A DNA stretch of 23,564 bases from an uncultured Collinsella sp. (GTDB lineage: Bacteria > Actinomycetota > Coriobacteriia > Coriobacteriales > Coriobacteriaceae): the NCBI GenBank assembly GCA_900551365.1, contig URVZ01000020.1:1-23564 (forward strand). The letters are read 5' to 3'. The translations under genes and the position numbers were made by a program. Positions 1-6,851 of the stretch are shown here, piece by piece. The number at the start of each line of letters is the position of its first letter. The stretch's first letter is position 1. The notes beneath the pieces were generated by a model. The model was given only the letters and a program-made list of their open reading frames with translations, did not search any database and had not been told where the DNA came from.

Positions 1-488
1 ACGGTTGGGTCGGCGATAACGCTTGGACGTTTTTCGTCGGCACCCCCACGCCCGAAGCCAAGGCTTTGTGCGAGGTCACGCGTGATTGCCTTAAGGCTGC
101 CATCGAGCAGGCTGTTCCCGGTAACCATATCGGGGACGTCGGTTATGCCGTTCAGTCCCTCGCCGAGTCTCACGGTTACGGCGTGCTTCGTGATTATGTG
201 GGCCATGGCATTGGCCGCGTGATGCACGAGGACCCCAACGTTCCTAACTATGGAAAGAAGGGGAGGGGCGTTCGCCTCCAGGCCGGCATGGTCATTGCCA
301 TCGAGCCGATGGTTACGATGGGTTCCAACCATGTGAGCACGGGCTCCGACGGTTGGATTGTTACGACCAACGATCACCTGCCCGCCGCGCACTATGAGAA
401 CACCGTCGCCATTACCAATGACGGTCCGGTGATTCTCACCACGGATGCCCAAGGTGCTTGGTGCTCCCTCCAAGGCGGAGAAATGTAA
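1..488 (+). CDS. map: Methionine aminopeptidase type I, 5'-truncated
   Basis: C-terminal part of a type I methionine aminopeptidase, the cytosolic metalloenzyme that removes the initiator Met from nascent proteins. The frame is open from position 3 to a TAA at 486-488, about 161 residues; the real start lies before the window. Metal ligands can be seen: the Asp of GDNAWTF (codon 15-17, equivalent to the second E. coli ligand Asp), the His of YVGHGIGR, the Glu of AIEPM and the Glu of HYENTVAIT. The HEDPNVPNYG motif is also intact. The first ligand Asp is outside the window. It lies just ahead of infA on the same strand, the usual place for map at the end of the spc/alpha ribosomal operon. Function is confident; only the N-terminus is missing. 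Confidence 0.95.
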   Translation, partial: GWVGDNAWTFFVGTPTPEAKALCEVTRDCLKAAIEQAVPGNHIGDVGYAVQSLAESHGYGVLRDYVGHGIGRVMHEDPNVPNYGKKGRGVRLQAGMVIAIEPMVTMGSNHVSTGSDGWIVTTNDHLPAAHYENTVAITNDGPVILTTDAQGAWCSLQGGEM

Positions 489-524
489 CAAGTTCCATTT
501 AGTTGTGGAGCCATTACGAAGTTA

Positions 525-553
525 TTACGATGCGTGCATACGTGTTGTAGAAT
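525..553 (+). promoter_or_regulatory. Putative sigma-70-type promoter before infA
   Basis: TTACGA (525-530) and TAGAAT (548-553) are separated by 17 bp in the 104-bp gap between map and infA. The -10 box matches consensus at five of six bases and the -35 at three of six. It would give infA-rpmJ-rpsM a start independent of map. Prediction from box matching only. Confidence 0.4.
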
Positions 554-592
554 ACTCAATCGCTGTCGTTTTCTAGAGAAAGATGATTGCTT

Positions 593-811
593 GTGAAGAA
601 GGAAGACGCAATTGAGCTCGAGGGTACGGTAAAGGAACCGTTGCCTAACGCCATGTTTAAGGTCGAGCTCGAGAACGGTCATTCGGTTCTGTGCAACATT
701 TCTGGCAAGATCCGAATGAATTACATCCGTATTCTCCCCGGTGACAGGGTTGTCGTGGAGCTTTCCCCGTACGACCTGACCCGCGGCCGCATCACCTATC
801 GCTACAAATAG
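593..811 (+). CDS. infA: Translation initiation factor IF-1
   Basis: IF-1, a single OB-fold protein that binds the ribosomal A site during initiation and works with IF-2 and IF-3. The sequence is a near-canonical 72 residues containing EGTVKEPLPNAMFKVELENG, ISGKIRMNYIRILPGD and ending SPYDLTRGRITYRYK. I choose the GTG at 593 (MKKEDAIEL). The ribosome-binding site GAGAAAG at 576-582 lies 10 nt before it, whereas the in-frame TTG at 587 leaves only 4 nt and would add two residues. It sits between map and rpmJ, as in most bacteria, and may be transcribed from the promoter at 525-553. Confidence 0.95.
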   Translation: MKKEDAIELEGTVKEPLPNAMFKVELENGHSVLCNISGKIRMNYIRILPGDRVVVELSPYDLTRGRITYRYK

Positions 812-961
812 CGGCACGCATACACGCACTCCATTTCCGACTGCAGGCTTAGCTCAACCTACGGTCGGATTGTGTGTGAAGACCAGCCATAGTTTTAAAC
901 GCCTGCGGCTGGGCGAGTAGATAGTAGGGAAGTAGTTTGAGCGCTACCGAAAGGAAGAACG

Positions 962-1075
962 ATGAAGGTACGTCCTTCGGTCAAGAAGATGTGCGATAAG
1001 TGCAAAATCATTAGGCGCCATGGCAAGGTCCTCGTCATTTGCGAGAACCCCCGTCATAAGCAGCGTCAGGGTTAA
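962..1075 (+). CDS. rpmJ: 50S ribosomal protein L36
   Basis: A 37-residue L36, a component of the large ribosomal subunit, too short for ordinary ORF cut-offs. It starts MKVRPSVKKMCDKCKIIRRH, has Cys11, Cys14, Cys27 and His32, and ends KQRQG, so it is the zinc-ribbon (C+) form rather than the zinc-independent paralogue used under zinc starvation. A strong ribosome-binding site (GAAAGGAAG) precedes the ATG. About 150 bp separate it from infA, and I see no clear element there. rpsM begins 14 nt after its stop, so the two are almost certainly cotranscribed. Confidence 0.96.
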   Translation: MKVRPSVKKMCDKCKIIRRHGKVLVICENPRHKQRQG

Positions 1076-1089
1076 GAGAGGAGACTACG

Positions 1090-1464
1090 TTGGCCCGTAT
1101 TAATGGTGTCGACCTCCCGCGTGAGAAGCGCGTTGAGATCGGTCTGACCTACATTTACGGCATCGGCCGCACCACTGCGACGAAGATTTGCGTCGAGTGC
1201 AACGTTAACGTGGATACGCGCGTTAAGGACCTCACCGAGGATGAGGTTAACGCCATCCGCGATTATATCGATAAGAACCAGATCATGGTTGAGGGCGACC
1301 TCCGCCGTGAGCGCAACCAGAACGTCAAGCGCCTTATGGACATCGGCTGCAACCGCGGCCTTCGTCACCGCAAGGGCCTCCCGGTCCGCGGCCAGCGCAC
1401 CCACACTAACGCTCGTACCCGCAAGGGCCCGAAGCGTCAGATCGGTGCTAAGAAGAAGAAATAA
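1090..1464 (+). CDS. rpsM: 30S ribosomal protein S13
   Basis: S13, a 30S head protein that contacts the 50S subunit and the P-site tRNA. It is 124 residues, the normal length. It begins MARINGVDLPREKRVEIGLTYIYGIG, carries the helix-two-turn-helix region in the middle, and ends with the basic tail containing RGQRTHTNARTRKGPK and a lysine run that reaches toward the decoding centre. The start is TTG at 1090, supported by the site AGAGAGGAG ending 6 nt upstream and by alignment of the N-terminus with the family. It is followed after 14 nt by rpsK. Confidence 0.97.
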   Translation: MARINGVDLPREKRVEIGLTYIYGIGRTTATKICVECNVNVDTRVKDLTEDEVNAIRDYIDKNQIMVEGDLRRERNQNVKRLMDIGCNRGLRHRKGLPVRGQRTHTNARTRKGPKRQIGAKKKK

Positions 1465-1478
1465 GGAGCGCTAGATAG

Positions 1479-1883
1479 ATGGCTACTGCTAAGAAGAACG
1501 TTCGCGCTGCCCGTCTGAAGCGCGCGGACCGTAAGAACATTTCCGTGGGCCAGGCTCACATTCGTTCTACGTTCAACAACACGATCGTTTCGATCACCGA
1601 TCCCCAGGGCAACGTCATTTCCTGGAAGTCAGCTGGCCAGGTGGGCTTCAAGGGCTCCCGTAAGTCCACGCCGTTCGCTGCCCAGATGGCTGCCGAGGCT
1701 GCTGCCAAGCAGGCCATGGAGCACGGTATGAAGAAGGTTTCCGTCTTCGTCAAGGGCCCCGGCTCCGGTCGTGAGACCGCCATCCGCTCCCTCCAGGCTG
1801 CTGGCCTCGAGGTCTCGAGCATCCAGGACAAGACCCCCATTCCGCACAACGGCTGCCGCCCCAAGAAGCGTCGCCGCGTGTAA
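1479..1883 (+). CDS. rpsK: 30S ribosomal protein S11
   Basis: S11, a 30S platform protein next to the E site and the anti-Shine-Dalgarno end of 16S rRNA. It is 134 residues, slightly longer than the E. coli protein because of a basic N-terminal extension (ATAKKNVRAARLKRADRKNI). The core is typical: HIRSTFNNTIVSITDPQGN, the KGSRKSTPFAAQMAAEAAA helix, VKGPGSGRETAIRSL, and the terminal PIPHNGCRPKKRRRV. It starts with ATG, with AGGAGCG upstream overlapping the end of rpsM. It belongs to the alpha operon between rpsM and rpsD. Confidence 0.97.
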   Translation: MATAKKNVRAARLKRADRKNISVGQAHIRSTFNNTIVSITDPQGNVISWKSAGQVGFKGSRKSTPFAAQMAAEAAAKQAMEHGMKKVSVFVKGPGSGRETAIRSLQAAGLEVSSIQDKTPIPHNGCRPKKRRRV

Positions 1884-1902
1884 CTGAAAGGATCGTATCA
1901 AT

Positions 1903-2499
1903 ATGGCAATCGACAGGACTCCTGTTCTTAAGCGCTGCCGTCAGCTCGGGATCGATCCCGCTGAGCTCGGTTACAGCAGCAAGAAGGAATCTATCCGTCA
2001 GCCCAAGCGCCGTCGCAAGGAATCTGAGTACGGCATGCAGCTGCGCGAGAAGCAGAAGGTCAAGTTCATCTATGGCGTTCTGGAGAAGCAGTTCCACGGC
2101 TACTTCAACAAGGCCCGTAAGATGAACGGCGTCACCGGTGAGAACCTCATGATCATTCTTGAGTCTCGCCTCGACAACGTCGTCTTCCGTCTTGGCTTCG
2201 CCCGCACCCGCAAAGAGGCTCGTCAGTCCGTCCGTCACGGTCACTTCACCGTGAACGGCAAGCGCGTGGACATCCCGTCCTACCGCGTCAAGGCCGGCGA
2301 CGTCGTCGCTGTCGGCGAGAAGTTCCGTGACCTCCTCCCCATCAAGGAGGCTCTGATTTCCTCCGAGCGCTTTGAGGTCCCTGGCTGGCTCGAGGTCGAT
2401 ATCGAGAAGCTGTCTGGTAACGTGCTCGCTCTGCCGACGCGTGAGCAGATCAGCGGTGATATCAACGAGCAGCTCATCGTCGAGCTCTACTCTAAGTAG
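1903..2499 (+). CDS. rpsD: 30S ribosomal protein S4
   Basis: S4 is a primary 16S rRNA-binding protein that nucleates 30S assembly; in many bacteria it also represses the alpha operon translationally. It is 198 residues. The N-terminal domain (about 1-85) has a single Cys, so it is the zinc-free form. The S4 RNA-binding domain is at about 88-150 (ESRLDNVVFRLGFARTRKEA, then GHFTVNGKRVDIPSYRVKAGD). Start ATG 1903 follows AAAGGATC after a 19-nt gap from rpsK. I did not identify an S4-binding pseudoknot in the leader, so autoregulation here is only a family expectation. Confidence 0.97.
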   Translation: MAIDRTPVLKRCRQLGIDPAELGYSSKKESIRQPKRRRKESEYGMQLREKQKVKFIYGVLEKQFHGYFNKARKMNGVTGENLMIILESRLDNVVFRLGFARTRKEARQSVRHGHFTVNGKRVDIPSYRVKAGDVVAVGEKFRDLLPIKEALISSERFEVPGWLEVDIEKLSGNVLALPTREQISGDINEQLIVELYSK

Positions 2500-2531
2500 T
2501 CCATCCGGGCTGCTGAGGCTGGAGGTAATAC

Positions 2532-3473
2532 ATGTCAGAATTCATTAGGCCTCAGGTTCAGGTCGAAGAGATCAACGAGACGTCTGCTCGTGTCTCCGTC
2601 GAGCCGCTCGAGCGTGGCTACGGCGATACGCTGGGTAACTCCCTTCGTCGCGTTCTTCTGTCCTCGCTCGAGGGTGCCGCCGTCGAGGCTATTCAGATCG
2701 ATGGCGCGCAGCACGAGTTCATGACCATCCCTAACATGGTCGAGGATGTCACCGACATCGTCCTGAATGTCAAGGGTCTTGTCTTCAGGGCTCTCGGCAC
2801 GACCGACGAGGCGACCGCCACCATTTCGGTTGACGGCCCCTGCGAGGTCACCGGTGCGGACTTCTTTATTCCGTCCGAGTTTGAGCTGGTTAACCCCGAG
2901 CAGCACATCGCTACGCTCACCGAGGGTGGCCATCTCACCATGAGCATGCGCATCGGCTATGGCCGCGGCTATGTTTCTGGCGAGGCCAACAAACGCGACA
3001 ACGATCCCATCGGTGTGATCCACGTCGACTCGCTGTACTCGCCGGTTTCCCGTTGCGCCAAGCTCGTTGAGGCTTGCCGTGTCGGTCAGCACACCGACTA
3101 CGACCGCCTTGTCCTCGAGATCGAGACCAACGGCTCCATCGCCCCGCGCGACGCCGTGGTCCAGGCTGCCAATATCATCAACCAGCATATGGCCGCCTTT
3201 ATGAACCTTGCCGAGACCCCCGAGGTCGAGGAGGAGGCTTCGATCTTCGCTCCCGAGGTCACCAACGACAACGCCGAGCTGGACAAGCAGATCGAGGATC
3301 TGGACCTTTCCGTCCGTTCCTACAACTGCCTTAAGCGCGCCAGCATTCACTCGGTCCGTCAGCTCGTTGAGTTCTCGGAGAACGATCTGCTCAACATCCG
3401 TAACTTCGGTGTTAAGTCGATCGAGGAAGTGAAGGACAAGCTTGAGTCCATGGGCCTGAGCCTGAAGGCTTAA
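2532..3473 (+). CDS. rpoA: DNA-directed RNA polymerase subunit alpha
   Basis: Alpha subunit of RNA polymerase; its dimer scaffolds beta and beta-prime, and its C-terminal domain contacts UP elements and activators. It is 313 residues, the normal length. The N-terminal domain (about 1-228) contains the dimerisation motif GNSLRRVLLSSLEGAAVEAI. An acidic linker (EVEEEASIFAPEV) leads to the alpha-CTD (about 248-313), with the DNA-contacting VRSYNCLKRA helix, including the Arg equivalent to E. coli R265, and the LLNIRNFGVKSIEEVKDKL helix-hairpin-helix. Start ATG 2532 has a good site (CTGGAGGTAATAC). It lies between rpsD and rplQ, as is standard. Confidence 0.98.
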   Translation: MSEFIRPQVQVEEINETSARVSVEPLERGYGDTLGNSLRRVLLSSLEGAAVEAIQIDGAQHEFMTIPNMVEDVTDIVLNVKGLVFRALGTTDEATATISVDGPCEVTGADFFIPSEFELVNPEQHIATLTEGGHLTMSMRIGYGRGYVSGEANKRDNDPIGVIHVDSLYSPVSRCAKLVEACRVGQHTDYDRLVLEIETNGSIAPRDAVVQAANIINQHMAAFMNLAETPEVEEEASIFAPEVTNDNAELDKQIEDLDLSVRSYNCLKRASIHSVRQLVEFSENDLLNIRNFGVKSIEEVKDKLESMGLSLKA

Positions 3474-3503
3474 TGCTTCGCATATTTGAGGAGAAACTAG
3501 ACC

Positions 3504-3971
3504 ATGCGTCACAACGTTAAGAAGGGCCTGAAGCTCGGCACCGATGCGAGCCACACCAAGGCCATGAAGAAGAGCCTTGCTAAGGCCCTCTTCGAGAACG
3601 ACCGCATCAAGACCACCGAGACCCGCGCTAAGGCGCTGCGTTCGGTCGTCGACCCGATCATCACTTGGGCCAAGAAGGGCGACCTGCACTCTCGTCGTCT
3701 GGCTATCGCCAAGCTCGGCGATAAGCAGCTCGTTGCCGAGATCTTCGACAAGGCTGCCCAGGGCATGTGGCAGGACCGCAACGGCGGTTACACCCGCATC
3801 ATGAAGCTCGGTAACCGTAAGGGCGACAACGCTCCCATCGTTATCATGGAGCTCGTCACCGAGCCTTGCACGCCTAAGGCCAAGAAGGCTGCTCCGGCCC
3901 CCAAGAAGGCCGCTGCTCCCAAGAAGGTCGAGGCTGTCGAGGAGGCTCCTGCTGAGGAGACCGCTGAGTAG
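3504..3971 (+). CDS. rplQ: 50S ribosomal protein L17
   Basis: L17, a large-subunit protein near the peptide exit tunnel. Residues 1-118 are the conserved core (MRHNVKKGLKLGTDASHTKA, ENDRIKTTETRAKALRSVVD, NGGYTRIMKLGNRKGDNAPI). The protein is 155 residues because of an Ala/Lys/Pro/Glu-rich tail (about 122-155, ending APAEETAE). Such low-complexity tails are common in L17 of actinobacteria, and this one probably lies on the ribosome surface. ATG 3504 is preceded by TTGAGGAGAAACTAGACC. It is the last gene before the operon terminator at 3998. Confidence 0.97.
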   Translation: MRHNVKKGLKLGTDASHTKAMKKSLAKALFENDRIKTTETRAKALRSVVDPIITWAKKGDLHSRRLAIAKLGDKQLVAEIFDKAAQGMWQDRNGGYTRIMKLGNRKGDNAPIVIMELVTEPCTPKAKKAAPAPKKAAAPKKVEAVEEAPAEETAE

Positions 3972-3997
3972 ACATTCCGTCTGCATAGGCTATATTC

Positions 3998-4028
3998 GAG
4001 GGGTACGTTCGCGTACCCCTCTTTTTTT
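3998..4028 (+). terminator. Intrinsic terminator of the ribosomal/rpoA operon
   Basis: A perfect 10-bp stem, GAGGGGTACG (3998-4007) with CGTACCCCTC (4012-4021), closes a TTCG loop and is followed by seven T residues (4022-4028). It lies 26 nt after the rplQ stop and is a strong Rho-independent terminator. Genes downstream need read-through or their own promoter. Confidence 0.93.
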
Positions 4029-4063
4029 GTCGCGATACCGTTACTTGTTTGTTGGGAGCGCCC

Positions 4064-4888
4064 ATGACTGCGCCGTCTGATTTCAATTCGATTTCCGAGC
4101 TTGACGCCACGCTCGTATTTCGCGTGGCCTATGATGGCTCGTCGTATAGCGGATTTGCCGAGCAGCCGGGACAGACGACGGTTGCGGGTGAGCTGCGTCG
4201 AGCCATCGAGACGCTGCTTCGCCGTCCGATCGATCTGACGTGCGCAGGTCGTACCGATGCCGGCGTGCATGCCGTGGCTCAGTACATCAGCGTGCCCGTA
4301 ACGGACGCTGAGCTCGCCCTTACGCGCCGTAGGTGGCTGCGGGCTATGGATGCCCTGCTGCCTAAAGATATCGCCATAAACGAGGTCTACAGGGCCCGTA
4401 AGGGCTTTTCTGCACGCTTTGACGCGCGTTCCCGTACGTATACGTACCGTATTGCCGATCGCGATGCGCGCCCCGTGCTGTCCCGTGGTGCCGTGTGGTG
4501 GCATCGCTATCCCTTGGACGTCGAGGCCATGTCTGCGGCCTGTCCCGCGCTTTTGGGTGAGCAGGACTTTAAGAGCTTTTGCAAGGTTGCCTCGGCCGTT
4601 GGCAAGCCCACGCACCGCTGCGTGATGCGGGCCGAGTTTGGCCATGAGGTGGCCTTTGGCGAGGATATCCTGACGTTTACCATTGAGGGCAACGCATTTT
4701 TGCATTCGATGGTCCGCACGATCGTGGGCACGCTTGTCGAGATTGGCATGCATCGCCGCGAACCCGAGTGGATGCGCGAGGTCATCGACGCTTGCGACCG
4801 TACCGCTGCGGGCCCCACGGCTCCTGCCTGCGGCCTTACGTTTATGGGCGTGGATTACGATCCCGCCGAGCTTGTCGTGCTCGACTAG
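4064..4888 (+). CDS. truA: tRNA pseudouridine(38-40) synthase TruA
   Basis: TruA converts U38-U40 in the tRNA anticodon arm to pseudouridine. It is 274 residues. The N-terminal domain opens with FRVAYDGSSYSGFAEQPGQ. The catalytic motif CAGRTDAGVHA places the nucleophilic Asp at about residue 65. ARFDARSRTYTYRI and the late segment AFLHSMVRTIVGTLVEIG, the C-terminal active-site piece, are present. I choose ATG 4064, preceded by GGGAG at 4054-4058, rather than the upstream in-frame TTG at 4049. It follows the ribosomal operon, its usual place in actinobacteria, but behind a strong terminator; I did not find a convincing promoter of its own. Confidence 0.95.
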   Translation: MTAPSDFNSISELDATLVFRVAYDGSSYSGFAEQPGQTTVAGELRRAIETLLRRPIDLTCAGRTDAGVHAVAQYISVPVTDAELALTRRRWLRAMDALLPKDIAINEVYRARKGFSARFDARSRTYTYRIADRDARPVLSRGAVWWHRYPLDVEAMSAACPALLGEQDFKSFCKVASAVGKPTHRCVMRAEFGHEVAFGEDILTFTIEGNAFLHSMVRTIVGTLVEIGMHRREPEWMREVIDACDRTAAGPTAPACGLTFMGVDYDPAELVVLD

Positions 4889-4896
4889 GGGAGGGC

Positions 4897-4915
4897 TCGA
4901 CGCGTCGTGCGTCGA
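4897..4915 (+). other. Short hairpin after truA
   Basis: TCGACGC (4897-4903) pairs with GCGTCGA (4909-4915) around a 5-nt loop, 9 nt after the truA stop. No T tract follows, so it is not a classical terminator. It may protect the 3' end of the truA mRNA. The rest of the 161-bp gap to 5050 shows nothing I can name. Confidence 0.35.
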
Positions 4916-5049
4916 CACCTGTCATCTGTGGGCTGCACGTGTGCAACATCTGTTCTTGGCGTGCAATACAACCGATGTCTCATTGCTTTTATTGCCGGGG
5001 TGTACCATGAACCACGATTTAATTCATTGCTGTCGAGAGGACGGATAAC

Positions 5050-6090
5050 TTGGTTCGACGTGGCTCGCATCCGCGACTTTCGGTGATCCTTGTGGTAGAA
5101 GGTTCGCCCAGCTATGCGATGCGTGCGCTCGAGAGTATCCAGAACCAAGACCTCTACGATTTGCAGATTGTCGTTGTCTGCCGCGATGCTGCGCCCGGTG
5201 TGCGCCATTCGCTTCAAGTTGCTGCCGACAGGGACATCCATATTGATTTGATTGACGTCGAGGACGCGAAGCGCGGTGCTTGTCTTCGTGCCGGTTTTGC
5301 TGCCTCGCGTGGCTCTCAAATCATCGCTATGAACGCCGATGAGTGGTTTGCTCCGCAGTCCCTTTCCAAGATGGTCGATATCGCGTGCGATACTACGGCA
5401 GACATAGTGCTCCCCACGGTGTCGCTCGACCGCTATGATGCACATCGAGAGCGCCATTCGCGCGTCTTGGATGCTGCTCGTATTTCCATTGATAGCAAAT
5501 CCTCGATGGTGACCGGGCTGCCCCAGTTGATTTTAGGCGGCCTTGTCGTTCAGACCTCTGGCGTGATGTATAGCCGTCCGCTGTTTGAGGCATGCCTTTT
5601 GTACGACAAGGCGTTTCGCACAGTTGGGTTTATGGCGTGCTCGCTCTCGCGGGCGCAGCGCGTCTCCGGATGCGGCGACGCTTGTTTCCACGCGGCGGCA
5701 CCTAAGCTTACAGATGCCTTTGATCCCACCATGTATGCCAAGGTATCTGATGATACCCGAGCGCTCGACGAGCTTGCGGACTCACTCTCGGAAGCAGATA
5801 GCGGTGGTCGGCTCAAGCTGGCAAGCCAAAAGTTCTACTTTGCCGGACTGGTCGCCTGCATCGAGAATTTGTGTCTGAGCCCGCATGGGGTGTCGTCAAT
5901 CGAGCGTTCCGCCCGCATGCGTGATATGCTCGAGGCACCTCGAACCCGTCAAATGGTCGCCGCGCTCAAGGATAACCATCGGGGGCTCGGTCTGTTGTTT
6001 GGGCCGATTGCCAGCGCCAAGCCCGCGCGATGCGTGATGTGTACGCATCTGGCAGCTTTTCTTAACCGGACGGGCGCAAAAACCGCCTAA
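5050..6090 (+). CDS. GT2-like glycosyltransferase
   Basis: Probable family 2 (GT-A fold) glycosyltransferase of 346 residues; donor and acceptor are unknown. The N-terminal third is typical: LSVILVVEGSPSYAMRALES (about 10-29), an IQNQDLYDLQIVVVC strand, then IIAMNADEWFAPQSL (about 91-105) at the usual DxD position. There the motif reads N95-A-D97-E, so the first Asp is replaced by Asn. The C-terminal half (about 170-346) is not recognised and has no obvious membrane helix or signal peptide, suggesting a cytosolic or membrane-peripheral protein. Start TTG 5050 is supported by GAGAGGA at 5036-5042. Its neighbours truA and argR give no pathway context. A cell-surface polysaccharide role is possible but inferred. 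Confidence 0.7.
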   Translation: MVRRGSHPRLSVILVVEGSPSYAMRALESIQNQDLYDLQIVVVCRDAAPGVRHSLQVAADRDIHIDLIDVEDAKRGACLRAGFAASRGSQIIAMNADEWFAPQSLSKMVDIACDTTADIVLPTVSLDRYDAHRERHSRVLDAARISIDSKSSMVTGLPQLILGGLVVQTSGVMYSRPLFEACLLYDKAFRTVGFMACSLSRAQRVSGCGDACFHAAAPKLTDAFDPTMYAKVSDDTRALDELADSLSEADSGGRLKLASQKFYFAGLVACIENLCLSPHGVSSIERSARMRDMLEAPRTRQMVAALKDNHRGLGLLFGPIASAKPARCVMCTHLAAFLNRTGAKTA

Positions 6091-6096
6091 ACGGCT

Positions 6097-6134
6097 CATT
6101 TCGAAACAAACTTGCATAGAATTGTTTCGAAATG
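6097..6134. promoter_or_regulatory. 13-bp inverted repeat with two TTTCGAAA boxes upstream of argR
   Basis: CATTTCGAAACAA (6097-6109) and TTGTTTCGAAATG (6122-6134) are perfect inverted copies separated by 12 bp. Each contains the self-complementary TTTCGAAA, and the box centres are 26 bp apart. The element begins 7 nt after the glycosyltransferase stop and ends 88 nt before the argR ATG. No T tract follows, so an operator with two dimer sites is more likely than a terminator. It does not match the known ARG box half-site (TGAAT/ATTCA). Confidence 0.55.
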
Positions 6135-6222
6135 CGTTCTTATACACAAAAGCCTTCAAATAGCGTTAAACTATTCAATCACTGATTGATTGTCTCCGCC
6201 ATCTTTTGGAGTGAGGGTTTGT

Positions 6223-6660
6223 ATGGCTAAAAAACGCAATGGGCGCCAGGATGCCATTAGAGATATTGTGCGCAATAAGGACGTCCGCACGCAGCGCGTG
6301 CTGGTCGATGAGCTCCGTGCTATGGGCTTTGATTGCACGCAGGCGACTGTCTCTCGCGATATTGCCGATATGGGGCTGCGTAAGCTCCCTGAGGGCATCT
6401 ATGTTCTGGCAGAGGACCTGCACCTGCAGCGTATGGTTTCCGAGCTTGTAACGGGCGTTCTGCGTACCGATAATCTGGTTATGATCAAGGCTCAGCCTGG
6501 CACGGCTTCCGGCATCGCCGCCGCCGTTGATGCGGCAGAGTTGCCCGATGTGCTTGGCTCGCTTGCCGGCAACGATACGATTTTGGTTATTGCCCAGACG
6601 GCCGAGGACGGCGAGCGTCTTGAGGCGCTGATCAATAAGCTGAGCAATTCTCGCAAGTAG
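6223..6660 (+). CDS. argR: Arginine repressor ArgR
   Basis: ArgR/AhrC-type hexameric repressor that senses L-arginine and controls arginine biosynthesis and catabolism. It is 145 residues, within the family range. The N-terminal winged helix (about 1-65) has TQATVSRDIADMGLRKLPEG with the Ser44-Arg45 recognition pair. The C-terminal oligomerisation and arginine-binding domain (about 75-145) has PGTASGIAAAVDAAELPDVL and GNDTILVI; the usual GDDT reads GNDT. I choose ATG 6223, preceded by GGAG and GAGG at 6208-6216, over an upstream in-frame candidate at 6190. No arginine genes lie nearby, so it is a stand-alone regulator. A TCAATC-ACT-GATTGA dyad at 6175-6189, overlapping an ATTCA half-site, could be an autoregulatory site, but this is weak. 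Confidence 0.95.
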   Translation: MAKKRNGRQDAIRDIVRNKDVRTQRVLVDELRAMGFDCTQATVSRDIADMGLRKLPEGIYVLAEDLHLQRMVSELVTGVLRTDNLVMIKAQPGTASGIAAAVDAAELPDVLGSLAGNDTILVIAQTAEDGERLEALINKLSNSRK

Positions 6661-6710
6661 GCGTGCGGGTCGTGCGCTCGGCACTGTGCGCGTGACATGG
6701 TGGCTTGTAA

Positions 6711-6747
6711 GGGGTATCGACGTTGGTCGGTACCCCCCCCCTTTTTT
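6711..6747 (+). terminator. Intrinsic terminator after argR
   Basis: GGGGTATCGAC (6711-6721) pairs with GTCGGTACCCC (6726-6736), with one T-G wobble and a GTTG loop. Five further C residues follow, then six T (6742-6747). The C run (6733-6741, nine C) between stem and T tract is unusual. It ends argR transcription about 50 nt after the stop. Confidence 0.8.
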
Positions 6748-6784
6748 GTTTGCCGGTATAAAGACCGCCCACCAGGTCACTTTA

Positions 6785-6829
6785 AATTAAAAGGCCCCCG
6801 AGCACTTTAATAAGCTGCTCGGGGGCCTT
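6785..6829 (-). terminator. Intrinsic terminator of the penicillin-binding protein gene
   Basis: A perfect 14-bp stem (6791-6804 with 6816-6829, AAGGCCCCCGAGCA against its complement) with an 11-nt loop. Read on the minus strand it is followed by TTAATTTAAA, which gives a T-rich exit. It lies 22 nt beyond the stop of the minus-strand PBP gene, and it may also work in the plus direction as a second stop behind argR. Confidence 0.88.
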
Positions 6830-6851
6830 GTTGCTAATGGCCGGATGATTT

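Noticed and set aside
2535..3986. 483-codon open frame antisense to rpoA and rplQ
   Set aside because: It lies wholly opposite two essential, well-recognised genes; the frame stays open only because of GC-biased codon usage, and its Leu/Val/Gly-rich product resembles no family.
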